Shown here: positions 8,547-16,536 of the stretch, piece after piece
Numbering within the stretch: the stretch's first letter is position 1
How the letters are laid out: every line of letters starts with the position of its first letter
NCBI RefSeq assembly: GCF_902498065.1
Contig: NZ_CABVIR010000009.1
Coordinates: 186,001-250,000 of the forward strand
From: Pseudomonas fluorescens
GTDB lineage: Bacteria; Pseudomonadota; Gammaproteobacteria; Pseudomonadales; Pseudomonadaceae
Direction of reading: 5' to 3'
Length of the DNA: 64,000 bases
Notes under the pieces: generated by a model
Database searches by the model: none
What the model saw: the letters and a program-made list of their open reading frames with translations, nothing else
What the model was told of the DNA's origin: nothing
Program-made: the position numbers and the translations under genes

Positions 8547-9553
8547 GCGGCCACCTCTTCTCCGTCCCCTGTCAGGCTCTTGTAACGTTCGGCGAAGAAG
8601 CCCTGAACGTTGGCGCATTGTGCTTCCGTATCTTCCAAACGATTGAAGTGGGCGCGAAACTCCCTGGCGCCCGGCAAGGTTGCGAGATACCAGCCCACAT
8701 GCTTCCGAGCGATCCGGACACCCATGACATCGCCATAGAAGACGTGCAGTGCGGCCAGATGCTCTAGCAGAATGCGTTCCACCTCGATCAATTCCAGCGC
8801 CGGAAGTTTTTCGCCGGTACGCAGAAAATGATCGATCTCACGAAAAATCCATGGCCGCCCCTGGGCGGCCCGTCCAACCAACAGTCCATCGGCACCGGTC
8901 GCATCGAGCACGTAACGGGCCTTCTCCGGTGAATCGATGTCGCCGTTGGCGAAGACCGGCATCGACACCGCCTGCTTGATCGCGGCGATGGTGTCGTACT
9001 CGGCTTCACCGGTGTACAGATCGGCACGGGTGCGGCCATGAACCGCCAACGCCGTAATGCCTGCCTGCTCGGCGATCTTCGCCACCGTCAGACCGTTTTT
9101 GTTGTCCCGGTCCCAGCCGGTACGGATCTTCAAGGTAACCGGCACATCAACTGCCGCCACCACGGCTTGCAGGATCTCGGTCACCAGTGCTTCATCTTTC
9201 AACAGTGCAGAACCGGCAGCCTTGTTGCAGACCTTCTTCGCCGGACAGCCCATGTTGATATCAATAATCTGTGCGCCCAGTTCGACGTTGGCCCGGGCCG
9301 CATCCGCCAGCATCTGTGCATCGCCACCGGCGATCTGCACCGAGCGTGGCTCGGGATCACCTTCGTGGATCATGCGCATGCGCGATTTGCGGGTGTTCCA
9401 CAAGCTCATGTCGCTGGTGACCATTTCCGAGACTACAAGTCCTGCGCCCAGTCGCTTGCACAGCTGACGAAAAGGTTGGTCGGTGACACCCGCCATGGGG
9501 GCGAGAATCAAGCCGTTGTGCAATGTGTATGGACCGATGCGTACCGCCGACAT
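8543..9553 (-). CDS. dusB: tRNA-dihydrouridine synthase B
   Basis: DusB is an FMN flavoprotein that uses NADPH to reduce a specific uridine in the D-loop of tRNA. The 336 residues form a TIM barrel (IGPYTLHNGLILAPMAGVTD at the start, FMN contacts) with the catalytic cysteine region NMGCPAKKVCNKAAGSAL (about 99-116) and VHGRTRADLYTG, followed by a helical tRNA-binding domain. It is the first gene of the dusB-fis pair and overlaps fis by 4 bases. The 185-base gap upstream (9554-9738) should hold its promoter; none was securely assigned. Confidence 0.97.
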   Translation of the reverse strand: MSAVRIGPYTLHNGLILAPMAGVTDQPFRQLCKRLGAGLVVSEMVTSDMSLWNTRKSRMRMIHEGDPEPRSVQIAGGDAQMLADAARANVELGAQIIDINMGCPAKKVCNKAAGSALLKDEALVTEILQAVVAAVDVPVTLKIRTGWDRDNKNGLTVAKIAEQAGITALAVHGRTRADLYTGEAEYDTIAAIKQAVSMPVFANGDIDSPEKARYVLDATGADGLLVGRAAQGRPWIFREIDHFLRTGEKLPALELIEVERILLEHLAALHVFYGDVMGVRIARKHVGWYLATLPGAREFRAHFNRLEDTEAQCANVQGFFAERYKSLTGDGEEVAA

Positions 9554-9738
9554 AGGGCTTTCCAGTTGTGGGGCCGGATCATGAGAGTTCGAAAAAGGGT
9601 TGGCATGATACCCGCTCTCGATGACTGGATAAAGGCTGAATTGAACAAAATCTGAACAGTTATTCTGTTATCGCCAGCAGTTTGGTATGAGCGGTCTCTG
9701 TCAGAAATGTGCCGTCAAACCCGTAGCACTGAACCGTT

Positions 9739-10998
9739 TCACTCGGGTGAATGAAAGCTCAGGCTGTAGTTCACGGCTTTGGCGCCTGGGTCGAGGATAT
9801 CCAGGGCGATGTGGATCGGTGTTTGTGGTGGCATTTCGGCCATGCCTTCAAGATCGCCGTTGAGGTACTCGCCGGGTTTGAATCGACGGCTGGCGATCAG
9901 GTGACCGTTGAGGTCGGCAAAACGCAGCTCCAGCAGCGGGAACGGCTGGGAGAACGGCGCGCGGTTGTAGATGATCGCGTCGACCACCAATGCGCCATTG
10001 AATTCCGGATGGCTGCGCACCACCAGGTTGCTGCTCTTGATTTTCGCGATGTCGACTTTCGACGGCACGGTGCAGCCGATTTGCGGGCAAAACTGCTGAA
10101 ACCACGGACGGTACTGATCCTGGCGCGCCAGCTCATCAAAATGGTAGGCGATGTACTGGCCCGCGAGCGCACCAGCGCCGAGCAAGATCAGCAGCAACCA
10201 GAAAAACCGACGGCCCCAGGGGGAGCGGCGTTTTTGCCAATCGAGTTGCAGCGGGTCGTCGGTCAGGTCTTGCAGCACTTCGGCGCGCATCGCTGGTTCG
10301 CTGCGTTCGCGGCGTTTGCGCAGTGGCTCGATCGACGGCAGGTCGTCTTCGATGTCGTCGCTGGCGTCGGTCGCGGACAGGCGTTCGTGATGAAGCGGGG
10401 CGTCGAGCGGATCGTTCAGGCGCAGTTGCGGCGGCAGCGTCTCGTCGTCCAGTTCTACCGGCTCCAGGGACAGCGAGGGCTCGGTGCGCGCGGGTCTGCT
10501 CGGCTCGATCGCCGGCTCCGGCGTCAGGGTGACTTCGGTCGCTTCCGCCGCTTCTGCCGCTTCCGCGCGATCGGCGGCCGATTCGCTGAACAGGCTGTCG
10601 GACCATGGCGCTTCGTCGTGCTCGGCGCTGTCCCTGCGGGCGCTCAGGCTGTCTTCGCGGTGGCGACCGAACTCGGTGGTCGGCTGGATTTCCCGCTGTT
10701 CCAGGCGAGCGAGTTCTTCATCCAGGTCCAGGCTGTCCAGGTCCAGCTCAGCGGCAGTCCACTGCTTCTGGCTGATGGCCCTTGGTTCTGGCTCGGCTGG
10801 CTCGGCGGTCTCGACGATGGCCGGAGCCACCGGGAGGATCGCTTCCTTGCCCGCCTGCTCAAGCAGTTGCTTGGCGGCGTTGAACACCTGCAGGCACGAG
10901 CCGCAACGAACCACTCCACGGGCCACACTCAATTGAGCATGGCTGACGCGGAAGCTGGTTTGGCAATGCGGGCACTGGGTGACGAAGCTGTCGGTCAT
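9739..10998 (-). CDS. Zinc-ribbon DUF3426 membrane protein
   Basis: A 419-residue protein of unknown function, conserved beside prmA in Pseudomonas (compare PA4851). It opens with an MJ0042-type zinc ribbon, CPHCQTSFRVS and VVRCGSCLQVFNA (about residues 8-42, two CxxC pairs). A long acidic, poorly ordered linker rich in Glu, Pro and Ser follows (about 60-250). One membrane segment, FFWLLLILLGAGALAGQYIA (about 265-290), precedes a periplasmic C-terminal domain (about 290-419) with the DUF3426 stretch containing RSHPEFNGALVVDAIIYNRA. So the ribbon faces the cytoplasm and the tail the periplasm. The function is open; a sensing or anchoring role would be guesswork. Confidence 0.88.
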   Translation of the reverse strand: MTDSFVTQCPHCQTSFRVSHAQLSVARGVVRCGSCLQVFNAAKQLLEQAGKEAILPVAPAIVETAEPAEPEPRAISQKQWTAAELDLDSLDLDEELARLEQREIQPTTEFGRHREDSLSARRDSAEHDEAPWSDSLFSESAADRAEAAEAAEATEVTLTPEPAIEPSRPARTEPSLSLEPVELDDETLPPQLRLNDPLDAPLHHERLSATDASDDIEDDLPSIEPLRKRRERSEPAMRAEVLQDLTDDPLQLDWQKRRSPWGRRFFWLLLILLGAGALAGQYIAYHFDELARQDQYRPWFQQFCPQIGCTVPSKVDIAKIKSSNLVVRSHPEFNGALVVDAIIYNRAPFSQPFPLLELRFADLNGHLIASRRFKPGEYLNGDLEGMAEMPPQTPIHIALDILDPGAKAVNYSLSFHSPE

Positions 10999-11028
10999 GC
11001 GGCGATCCGGATTATGCAGGCGTCCATT

Positions 11029-11907
11029 CTAGCGCCGACGGCCAGTGATGCGCACCCAGCCATCGCGATTGGCGATCGGGTCCAGATCGAAGTCCTGCGC
11101 GTAGGCGGCGGCCACTTCATCACCTTGTTCGGCGAGGATGCCCGACAGCGCCAGACGACCGCCCGGTTTGACCAGGCTGGACAGTTGGGGGGCCAGGGAG
11201 ACCAGCGGGCCGGCGAGGATGTTGGCCACCAGCACATCGGCCTGAACCTGCGGCAGGTCTTCCGGCAGATACAGCGGGAAGAGCGCTTCGGCGATGTTGT
11301 TGCGACCGGCGTTATCGCGTGAGGCTTCCAGCGCCTGCACGTCGATGTCAGTGCCGACGGCTTCCTTGGCGCCCAGCAACAGGGCGGCAATCGCCAGGAT
11401 CCCCGAACCGCAACCGAAATCCAGCACGTTGCAGTCTTTGAGGTCCTGACCGTCGAGCCATTCCAGGCACAGCGCGGTGGTCGGGTGCGTGCCGGTGCCG
11501 AATGCGAGGCCAGGGTCCAGCAGAATGTTCACGGCGTCGGGTTCGGGAGCCGCGTGCCAGCTCGGCACGATCCACAGGCGCTGGCCGAAGCGCATTGGCT
11601 GGAAATCGTCCATCCAGGTGCGTTCCCAATCCTGGTCTTCGATGACTTCGCTGTGATGCTCGGGCAGCGGGCTGCCGGTCAGCAACTCAAGGTGCGCCAG
11701 CACGGTGGCGGCTTCGGTGCCACCTTCGAACAGGGCCAGCAGATGAGTGTGCGACCACAGCGGGGTGGTGTTGAGTTCCGGCTCGAAGATCGGCTGATCT
11801 TCGGCGTCCATGAAAGTCACCGATACGGCGCCCACTTCAAGGAACGCGTCTTCGTAGGTTTCGGCTTGTTCTGGGCTGATGGCGAGACGGACTTGCAGCC
11901 AAGGCAT
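11029..11907 (-). CDS. prmA: Ribosomal protein L11 methyltransferase
   Basis: PrmA trimethylates several amino groups of ribosomal protein L11 using S-adenosylmethionine. The 292-residue product has the small N-terminal substrate-recognition domain (MPWLQVRLAISPEQAE) and a C-terminal Rossmann methyltransferase with the SAM motif VLDFGCGSGILAIAALLLG (about 160-178) and VANILAGPLV. The start at 11907 is chosen because AAAGGTG lies just upstream and MPWLQV is the usual N-terminus; the 19-residue extension to 11964 has no support. It sits 30 bases after the DUF3426 gene start. Confidence 0.97.
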   Translation of the reverse strand: MPWLQVRLAISPEQAETYEDAFLEVGAVSVTFMDAEDQPIFEPELNTTPLWSHTHLLALFEGGTEAATVLAHLELLTGSPLPEHHSEVIEDQDWERTWMDDFQPMRFGQRLWIVPSWHAAPEPDAVNILLDPGLAFGTGTHPTTALCLEWLDGQDLKDCNVLDFGCGSGILAIAALLLGAKEAVGTDIDVQALEASRDNAGRNNIAEALFPLYLPEDLPQVQADVLVANILAGPLVSLAPQLSSLVKPGGRLALSGILAEQGDEVAAAYAQDFDLDPIANRDGWVRITGRRR

Positions 11908-12003
11908 GGCGGGCACCTTTGAAAAATATTGATTGCAGCCTAGCGGGCTGCGAGAAGCGCGCAAGTTTACGCGAGCGCGGAGGTTTTGTGGGAGTCCACT
12001 GTA

Positions 12004-12097
12004 CCTGTGGGGGCGAGCTTGCTCGCGAAAGCGGACGGTCTGTCACATTGATGTTGGATGTGTCGACGCCTTCGCGGGCAAGCTCGCTGCCACAGGG
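12004..12097. repeat. REP pair between prmA and accC
   Basis: CCTGTGGGGGCGAGCTTGC followed by TCGCGAA (12004-12029) is the inverted partner of TTCGCGGGCAAGCTCGC followed by TGCCACAGG (12071-12096). It lies in the 271-base gap between accC and prmA. Confidence 0.75.
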
Positions 12098-12136
12098 ACT
12101 GTGCAGGGGGGCAGGTTTGATGAGATGTCCAGAAAC

Positions 12137-12164
12137 AACAAAGCCGCCCGAAGGCGGCTTTGTT
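12137..12164 (-). terminator. Terminator after accC
   Basis: A perfect 12-base stem, AACAAAGCCGCC (12137-12148) with GGCGGCTTTGTT (12153-12164), closes on a 4-base loop 15 bases past the accC stop. On the minus strand it runs into TTTGTTGTTTCT, giving a good terminator for aroQ-accB-accC. Confidence 0.88.
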
Positions 12165-12178
12165 GATCGGGCTAAAGC

Positions 12179-13537
12179 TTAATGCTTTTCGCCAGCCAGC
12201 TTGTGTTCCAGGTAGTGGATGTTGATCCCACCTTTGCAGAAGCCTTCGTCGCGGACCAGATCGCGGTGCAGCGGGATGTTGGTCTTGATCCCGTCGACAA
12301 CGATTTCGTCCAGCGCATTGCGCATGCGCGCCAGTGCTTCGTCACGGGTTGCGCCGTAGGTGATCAGCTTGCCGATCAACGAATCGTAGTTCGGCGGAAC
12401 GGCATAACCGCTGTACAGGTGCGAATCGACGCGAACGCCGTTGCCGCCTGGAGCGTGGAAATGCTTGACCGTGCCTGGGCTTGGCATGAAGGTTTTCGGG
12501 TCTTCGGCGTTGATCCGGCATTCCAGCGCGTGACCGCGGATGACGACGTCTTCCTGGGTGTACGACAGCTTGTTGCCAGCGGCGATGCTGAGCATCTCCT
12601 TGACGATGTCGATGCCGGTGACCATTTCCGAAACCGGGTGCTCAACCTGAACGCGGGTGTTCATTTCGATGAAATAGAACGCGCCGTTCTCGTACAGGAA
12701 CTCGAAAGTGCCCGCGCCGCGGTAGTTGATGTCGATGCACGCTTTAACGCAGCGTGCGAGGACTTCAGCCCGTGCTTTCTCGTCGATGCCCGGTGCCGGC
12801 GCTTCTTCGAGAACCTTCTGGTGACGACGTTGCAGCGAGCAATCGCGGTCGCCCAGATGGATGGCGTGGCCCTGGCCGTCGGAAAGCACCTGAACTTCCA
12901 CGTGGCGTGGGTTGGTCAGGAATTTTTCCAGGTAGACCATCGGGTTGCCGAACGCCGCGCCTGCTTCGGTGCGGGTCAGTTTGGCGAAGGAGATCAGGTC
13001 TTCTTCTTTATGCACAACGCGCATGCCGCGACCACCACCGCCGCCAGCGGCTTTGATGATCACCGGGTAACCGACTTCGCGACCGATGCGCAGAGCGGTT
13101 TCTTCGTCTTCCGGCAGCGGGCCGTCAGAACCCGGAACGGTTGGAACGCCGGCAGCGATCATCGCGTGCTTGGCCGAAACCTTGTCGCCCATCAGGCGAA
13201 TGGTGTCGGCTTTCGGGCCAATGAAGGCGAAGCCGGAGTTCTCGACCTGTTCAGCGAAATCAGCGTTTTCCGCAAGGAAACCGTAGCCTGGGTGAATGGC
13301 GGTAGCGCCGGTCACTTCAGCCGCGGCAATGATTGCCGGGATGTGCAGGTAAGAATGGGCGGCCGAGGCCGGACCAATGCAGACGGATTCGTCTGCCAGG
13401 CCCAGGTGCATCAGCTCTTTGTCAGCCTTGGAGTAAACGGCGACGGTCTTGATGCCCATCTCTTTGCAGGCACGCAGAATCCGCAGTGCGATCTCACCGC
13501 GGTTGGCGATCAGAACTTTTTCCAACTTCGCAGTCAT
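12179..13537 (-). CDS. accC: Acetyl-CoA carboxylase, biotin carboxylase subunit
   Basis: AccC carboxylates the biotin on AccB using ATP and bicarbonate, the first half-reaction of malonyl-CoA formation. The 452 residues show the N-terminal biotin carboxylase fold (KVLIANRGEIALRILRA), ATP-grasp with glycine loop KAAGGGGGRGMRVV (about 159-172), and the active-site stretch FIEMNTRVQVEHPVSE (about 285-300). Length is typical. The ATG at 13537 is preferred because GGAG lies 8 bases upstream; the frame upstream adds only 7 residues. It starts 17 bases after accB and is the last gene of the aroQ-accB-accC set. Confidence 0.98.
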   Translation of the reverse strand: MTAKLEKVLIANRGEIALRILRACKEMGIKTVAVYSKADKELMHLGLADESVCIGPASAAHSYLHIPAIIAAAEVTGATAIHPGYGFLAENADFAEQVENSGFAFIGPKADTIRLMGDKVSAKHAMIAAGVPTVPGSDGPLPEDEETALRIGREVGYPVIIKAAGGGGGRGMRVVHKEEDLISFAKLTRTEAGAAFGNPMVYLEKFLTNPRHVEVQVLSDGQGHAIHLGDRDCSLQRRHQKVLEEAPAPGIDEKARAEVLARCVKACIDINYRGAGTFEFLYENGAFYFIEMNTRVQVEHPVSEMVTGIDIVKEMLSIAAGNKLSYTQEDVVIRGHALECRINAEDPKTFMPSPGTVKHFHAPGGNGVRVDSHLYSGYAVPPNYDSLIGKLITYGATRDEALARMRNALDEIVVDGIKTNIPLHRDLVRDEGFCKGGINIHYLEHKLAGEKH

Positions 13538-13554
13538 CAAAGTTTCTCCGCGGT

Positions 13555-14016
13555 TCAAACGATGGTGAACAGCGGTTGGTCGTACTCAACCGGCTGGCCG
13601 TCTTCGACGAGGATGGATTCGATCACACCGCTGGTTTCAGCTTCGATGTGGTTCATCATCTTCATGGCTTCGACGATGCACAGGGTGTCGCCTTTCTTCA
13701 CGGTCTGGCCGACTTCAACGAAGGACGGCGAGCTTGGCGAAGATTTGCGATAGAAGGTGCCGACCATTGGCGAACGGGCAACGGTGCCGTTCAGGACTGG
13801 CGCGGCCGGAGCAGCAGGAGCGGCAGCTGCAACCGGGGCAGCAGCGGCAGGCGCTGGAGCCGGAGCGTGCATTGGCGCCGGAGCGTAGTACTGCTGAGCA
13901 GGAGTCTTGCTATGGCGGCTGATGCGAACGGACTCTTCGCCTTCCTTGATCTCGAGCTCGTCGATGCCGGACTCTTCCAGCAGTTCGATCAGTTTCTTAA
14001 CTTTACGGATATCCAT
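13555..14016 (-). CDS. accB: Biotin carboxyl carrier protein of acetyl-CoA carboxylase
   Basis: AccB carries biotin between the carboxylase (AccC) and carboxyltransferase (AccA/AccD) during fatty acid synthesis. The 153-residue product has an N-terminal helical region (MDIRKVKKLIELLEESG), a flexible Ala/Pro linker (about 40-75), and the C-terminal biotinyl domain with CIVEAMKMMNHIEAE (about 113-127), where the Lys between two Met is biotinylated, and the thumb before it. It lies 24 bases after aroQ and just before accC; coregulation with accC is the standard arrangement. Confidence 0.98.
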   Translation of the reverse strand: MDIRKVKKLIELLEESGIDELEIKEGEESVRISRHSKTPAQQYYAPAPMHAPAPAPAAAAPVAAAAPAAPAAPVLNGTVARSPMVGTFYRKSSPSSPSFVEVGQTVKKGDTLCIVEAMKMMNHIEAETSGVIESILVEDGQPVEYDQPLFTIV

Positions 14017-14040
14017 GAATCATCAACTCCCAAGGGTCGG

Positions 14041-14496
14041 TCAGGGGCGTATAGCTTGTTGTTCAAGCTGCTCTAGTGCAGCCTCCAGGGCCAGTCGATA
14101 ACCGCTGGCGCCAAGGCCGCAGATCACTCCCACCGCTACGTCGGAGAAGTAAGAGTGATGGCGGAAAGGTTCGCGTTTGTGCACGTTAGACAAATGCACT
14201 TCGATGAATGGGATGCTCACCGCCAGCAGCGCGTCACGTAATGCGACACTTGTGTGCGTAAAAGCTGCTGGATTGATCAAAATGAAGTCCACACCTTCGC
14301 CGCGGGCAGCGTGGATGCGGTCGATCAATTCGTACTCGGCGTTGCTTTGCAGGTGCAGCAAATGATGGCCGGCTTCGCGGGCGCGGCGTTCCAGGTCCTG
14401 GTTGATCTGTGCCAGTGTCGTAGCGCCATAGGTGCCCGGTTCACGGGTGCCGAGCAAGTTCAGGTTGGGGCCGTGCAGAACCAATAGGGTCGCCAT
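14041..14496 (-). CDS. aroQ: Type II 3-dehydroquinate dehydratase
   Basis: AroQ removes water from 3-dehydroquinate to give 3-dehydroshikimate in aromatic amino acid synthesis. The 151 residues match the dodecameric type II family: VLHGPNLNLLGTREPGTYG at the start with the catalytic Tyr, NPAAFTHTSVALRDAL (about 75-90), and EVHLSNVHKREPFRHHSY (about 99-116) carrying the active-site His and Arg. The start at 14496 (MATLLVLHG) has AAGGA about 7 bases upstream; the upstream in-frame Met residues lack a site. It heads the aroQ-accB-accC group, an order conserved in Pseudomonas (PA4846-PA4848). Confidence 0.97.
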   Translation of the reverse strand: MATLLVLHGPNLNLLGTREPGTYGATTLAQINQDLERRAREAGHHLLHLQSNAEYELIDRIHAARGEGVDFILINPAAFTHTSVALRDALLAVSIPFIEVHLSNVHKREPFRHHSYFSDVAVGVICGLGASGYRLALEAALEQLEQQAIRP

Positions 14497-14627
14497 CTGC
14501 TGTTCCTTGTTATCCATGTGCATTTGTCAGAACCCGGCGACTATGCCGCAAAGCCTTTGTGACTGTCCAGTTCTATGCAATAGCCAGCACGATGGCCGAT
14601 GTTTGCGCGAAATATGTGACCGGGTGA

Positions 14628-16367
14628 TTAAATCCGGTCATTTGCTTTGGCGACACGTTCGGCGAAGTCCGTGGCGTTGATCTCGCCGATCACTCGCACC
14701 TCGGTGCGTTCGACACCGTCCTTGCCGAAAAACATCAGCGCCGGTGGGCCGAACAGTTTGTAGCGGTCGAGCAGCGCACGTTGCTCGGCGTTGCTCGCAG
14801 TGATGTCGAAACGGATCAGCCGATAGCCTTTGAGGCGTTCGACGACCTTCGCGTCGTTGAGCACTTCGTGTTCGATGACTTTGCAGCTGATGCACCAGTC
14901 GGCGTACCAGTCGAGCAGCAGTGGTGTGCCGGAGGATTTGGCCTCACTGAGCACGCGATCCAGTTCGGCCGGGGTGGTCAGGGTTTGCCAGTCGCTGCTG
15001 CCTTGCCGCTGCTCATTGCTGCTGACGAGGCGCGGCTGGCCGATTGGGTTGAGCGGATCGGTCTGGCCACTGAAGGCGCCGTACCAACAGGCCAGCGCAT
15101 AAAACAGCAGGAACATCCCGAGCAACTGACCTACGCGTTTTCGCGGAGGTTTGTAGACGAACTCCAGCGCGCCCATGAACAAGCCGACGCCACCGGCGAG
15201 TAAACCGATCAGCAGCAAGGTGATCTGCCCCGGCAACACCCGACTGAGAAGACCAATCGCCAGACCCAGCAACAACACGCCAATCGCGTTTTTCACATAG
15301 ACCAGCCACGGTCCGCTTTTCGGCAGCCAGGCGGCGCCGCCGGTGGCGACCAGCAACAGCGGGGCGCCCATGCCGAGGCCGAGCATGAACAGTTTCAAGC
15401 CGCCGCCCAACGCATCGCCACTGGCGCTGATGTACAGCAACGCGCCGGCCAGCGGTGCCGAGACGCAGGGCGACACCAGCAGGCTGGAAACCACGCCCAG
15501 CACCGCCGCCCCCCACAACGAGCCGCCTTCGGTGCGCCCGGCAATTCGGACCAGTCGACTGCTGATCGCCTGCGGCAACTTGAGTTCGAAGACGCCGAAC
15601 ATCGCCAGGGCAAACACGGCAAAAAACATCGCGAACGGCACCAGCACCCACGCCGATTGCAGCCGCGCCTGAAGATTGAGCTGCGCGCCGAACATCCCCA
15701 TCAGCGCACCGAGCAAAGCGAAGCAGGCGGCCATCGGCAGCACGTACGCGAGCGACAGATTGAAGCCGCGCAAGCCACCCACCTGACCGCGCAACACCAC
15801 GCCGGACAGGATCGGCAGCATCGGCAGCACGCAAGGGGTGAAGGTCAGGCCAAGGCCCGCAAGAAAGAACAATGCCAGCGCTCGCCAGCTCCAACTCGTG
15901 GTGGTGCCGCCGCTGCCCTCGATCGTCAGGCGTTCAGTCTCGGGTGGATAGCACAGGCCTTTGTCGGCGCAACCTTGATAGGTCACAGCGAGCGTGAAGG
16001 CGCGTTGATCGCTGCGCGGCAGTTCTACATCGAGAATCCCGTGGTAAACCTCGACGTCGCCGAAGTACTCATCGTGCTTCTGCTCGCCCTTGGGCAGTTG
16101 CGCCGGGCCGACGACGACCTCGGCGGGATCGGCACGAAACTGAAAGCGATGGCGGTAGAGGTAGTAACCCTCGGTGGCGACGAAACGCAGCTTGATCGAT
16201 TGTGGCGTGCTTTCTACCAGGCTCAGTTGAAAGGCTTCGCGCACTGGCAGGAAATCCGCGCTGTTGTTGATCGAGCCCAGGGTGGAACTGGGCCGACTCT
16301 CCAGCAAACCGGCGGCGGTGGCCGGCAGGGCGAGCACTAAAAGCAACAGGCAAAGCAAACGGCGCAT
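14628..16367 (-). CDS. dsbD: Protein-disulfide reductase DsbD
   Basis: DsbD (DipZ) passes electrons from cytoplasmic thioredoxin across the inner membrane to periplasmic DsbC, DsbG and CcmG. The 579-residue protein has a signal peptide (MRRLLCLLLLVLALPATAAG), an N-terminal periplasmic domain with the cysteine pair in CADKGLCYPP, a central domain of about eight membrane segments with conserved cysteines in FTPCVLPMLPILSG and VSPCVSAPL, and a C-terminal thioredoxin domain with WYADWCISCK. All three redox modules are intact. ATG 16367 is used because it begins the signal peptide. A small hairpin overlaps the stop codon (14618-14639), but without a T-tail. Confidence 0.96.
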   Translation of the reverse strand: MRRLLCLLLLVLALPATAAGLLESRPSSTLGSINNSADFLPVREAFQLSLVESTPQSIKLRFVATEGYYLYRHRFQFRADPAEVVVGPAQLPKGEQKHDEYFGDVEVYHGILDVELPRSDQRAFTLAVTYQGCADKGLCYPPETERLTIEGSGGTTTSWSWRALALFFLAGLGLTFTPCVLPMLPILSGVVLRGQVGGLRGFNLSLAYVLPMAACFALLGALMGMFGAQLNLQARLQSAWVLVPFAMFFAVFALAMFGVFELKLPQAISSRLVRIAGRTEGGSLWGAAVLGVVSSLLVSPCVSAPLAGALLYISASGDALGGGLKLFMLGLGMGAPLLLVATGGAAWLPKSGPWLVYVKNAIGVLLLGLAIGLLSRVLPGQITLLLIGLLAGGVGLFMGALEFVYKPPRKRVGQLLGMFLLFYALACWYGAFSGQTDPLNPIGQPRLVSSNEQRQGSSDWQTLTTPAELDRVLSEAKSSGTPLLLDWYADWCISCKVIEHEVLNDAKVVERLKGYRLIRFDITASNAEQRALLDRYKLFGPPALMFFGKDGVERTEVRVIGEINATDFAERVAKANDRI

Positions 16368-16455
16368 GACGATCTCGCGTATCGGAGTTGGGGGCATGAT
16401 AGCGGACAGTTGCGGGGTGTGCAGGCGGGGAGTTTTGCGGTGCTTGTTCTGGTGC

Positions 16456-16528
16456 CATCGCCGGCACGCCAGCGCCTACAGGTACGGTGGTGTCCTTGTA
16501 GGCGCTGGCTTGCCGGATCGCAGCGATG
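16456..16528. repeat. REP pair between dsbD and the chemoreceptor gene
   Basis: CATCGCCGGCACGCCAGCGC (starting 16457) and its inverted counterpart TGTAGGCGCTGGCTTGCCGG (starting 16498) flank a 16-base spacer. It directly follows the 3' end of the chemoreceptor gene on the minus strand and may act as its transcript end. Confidence 0.75.
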
Positions 16529-16536
16529 GCGGTCGG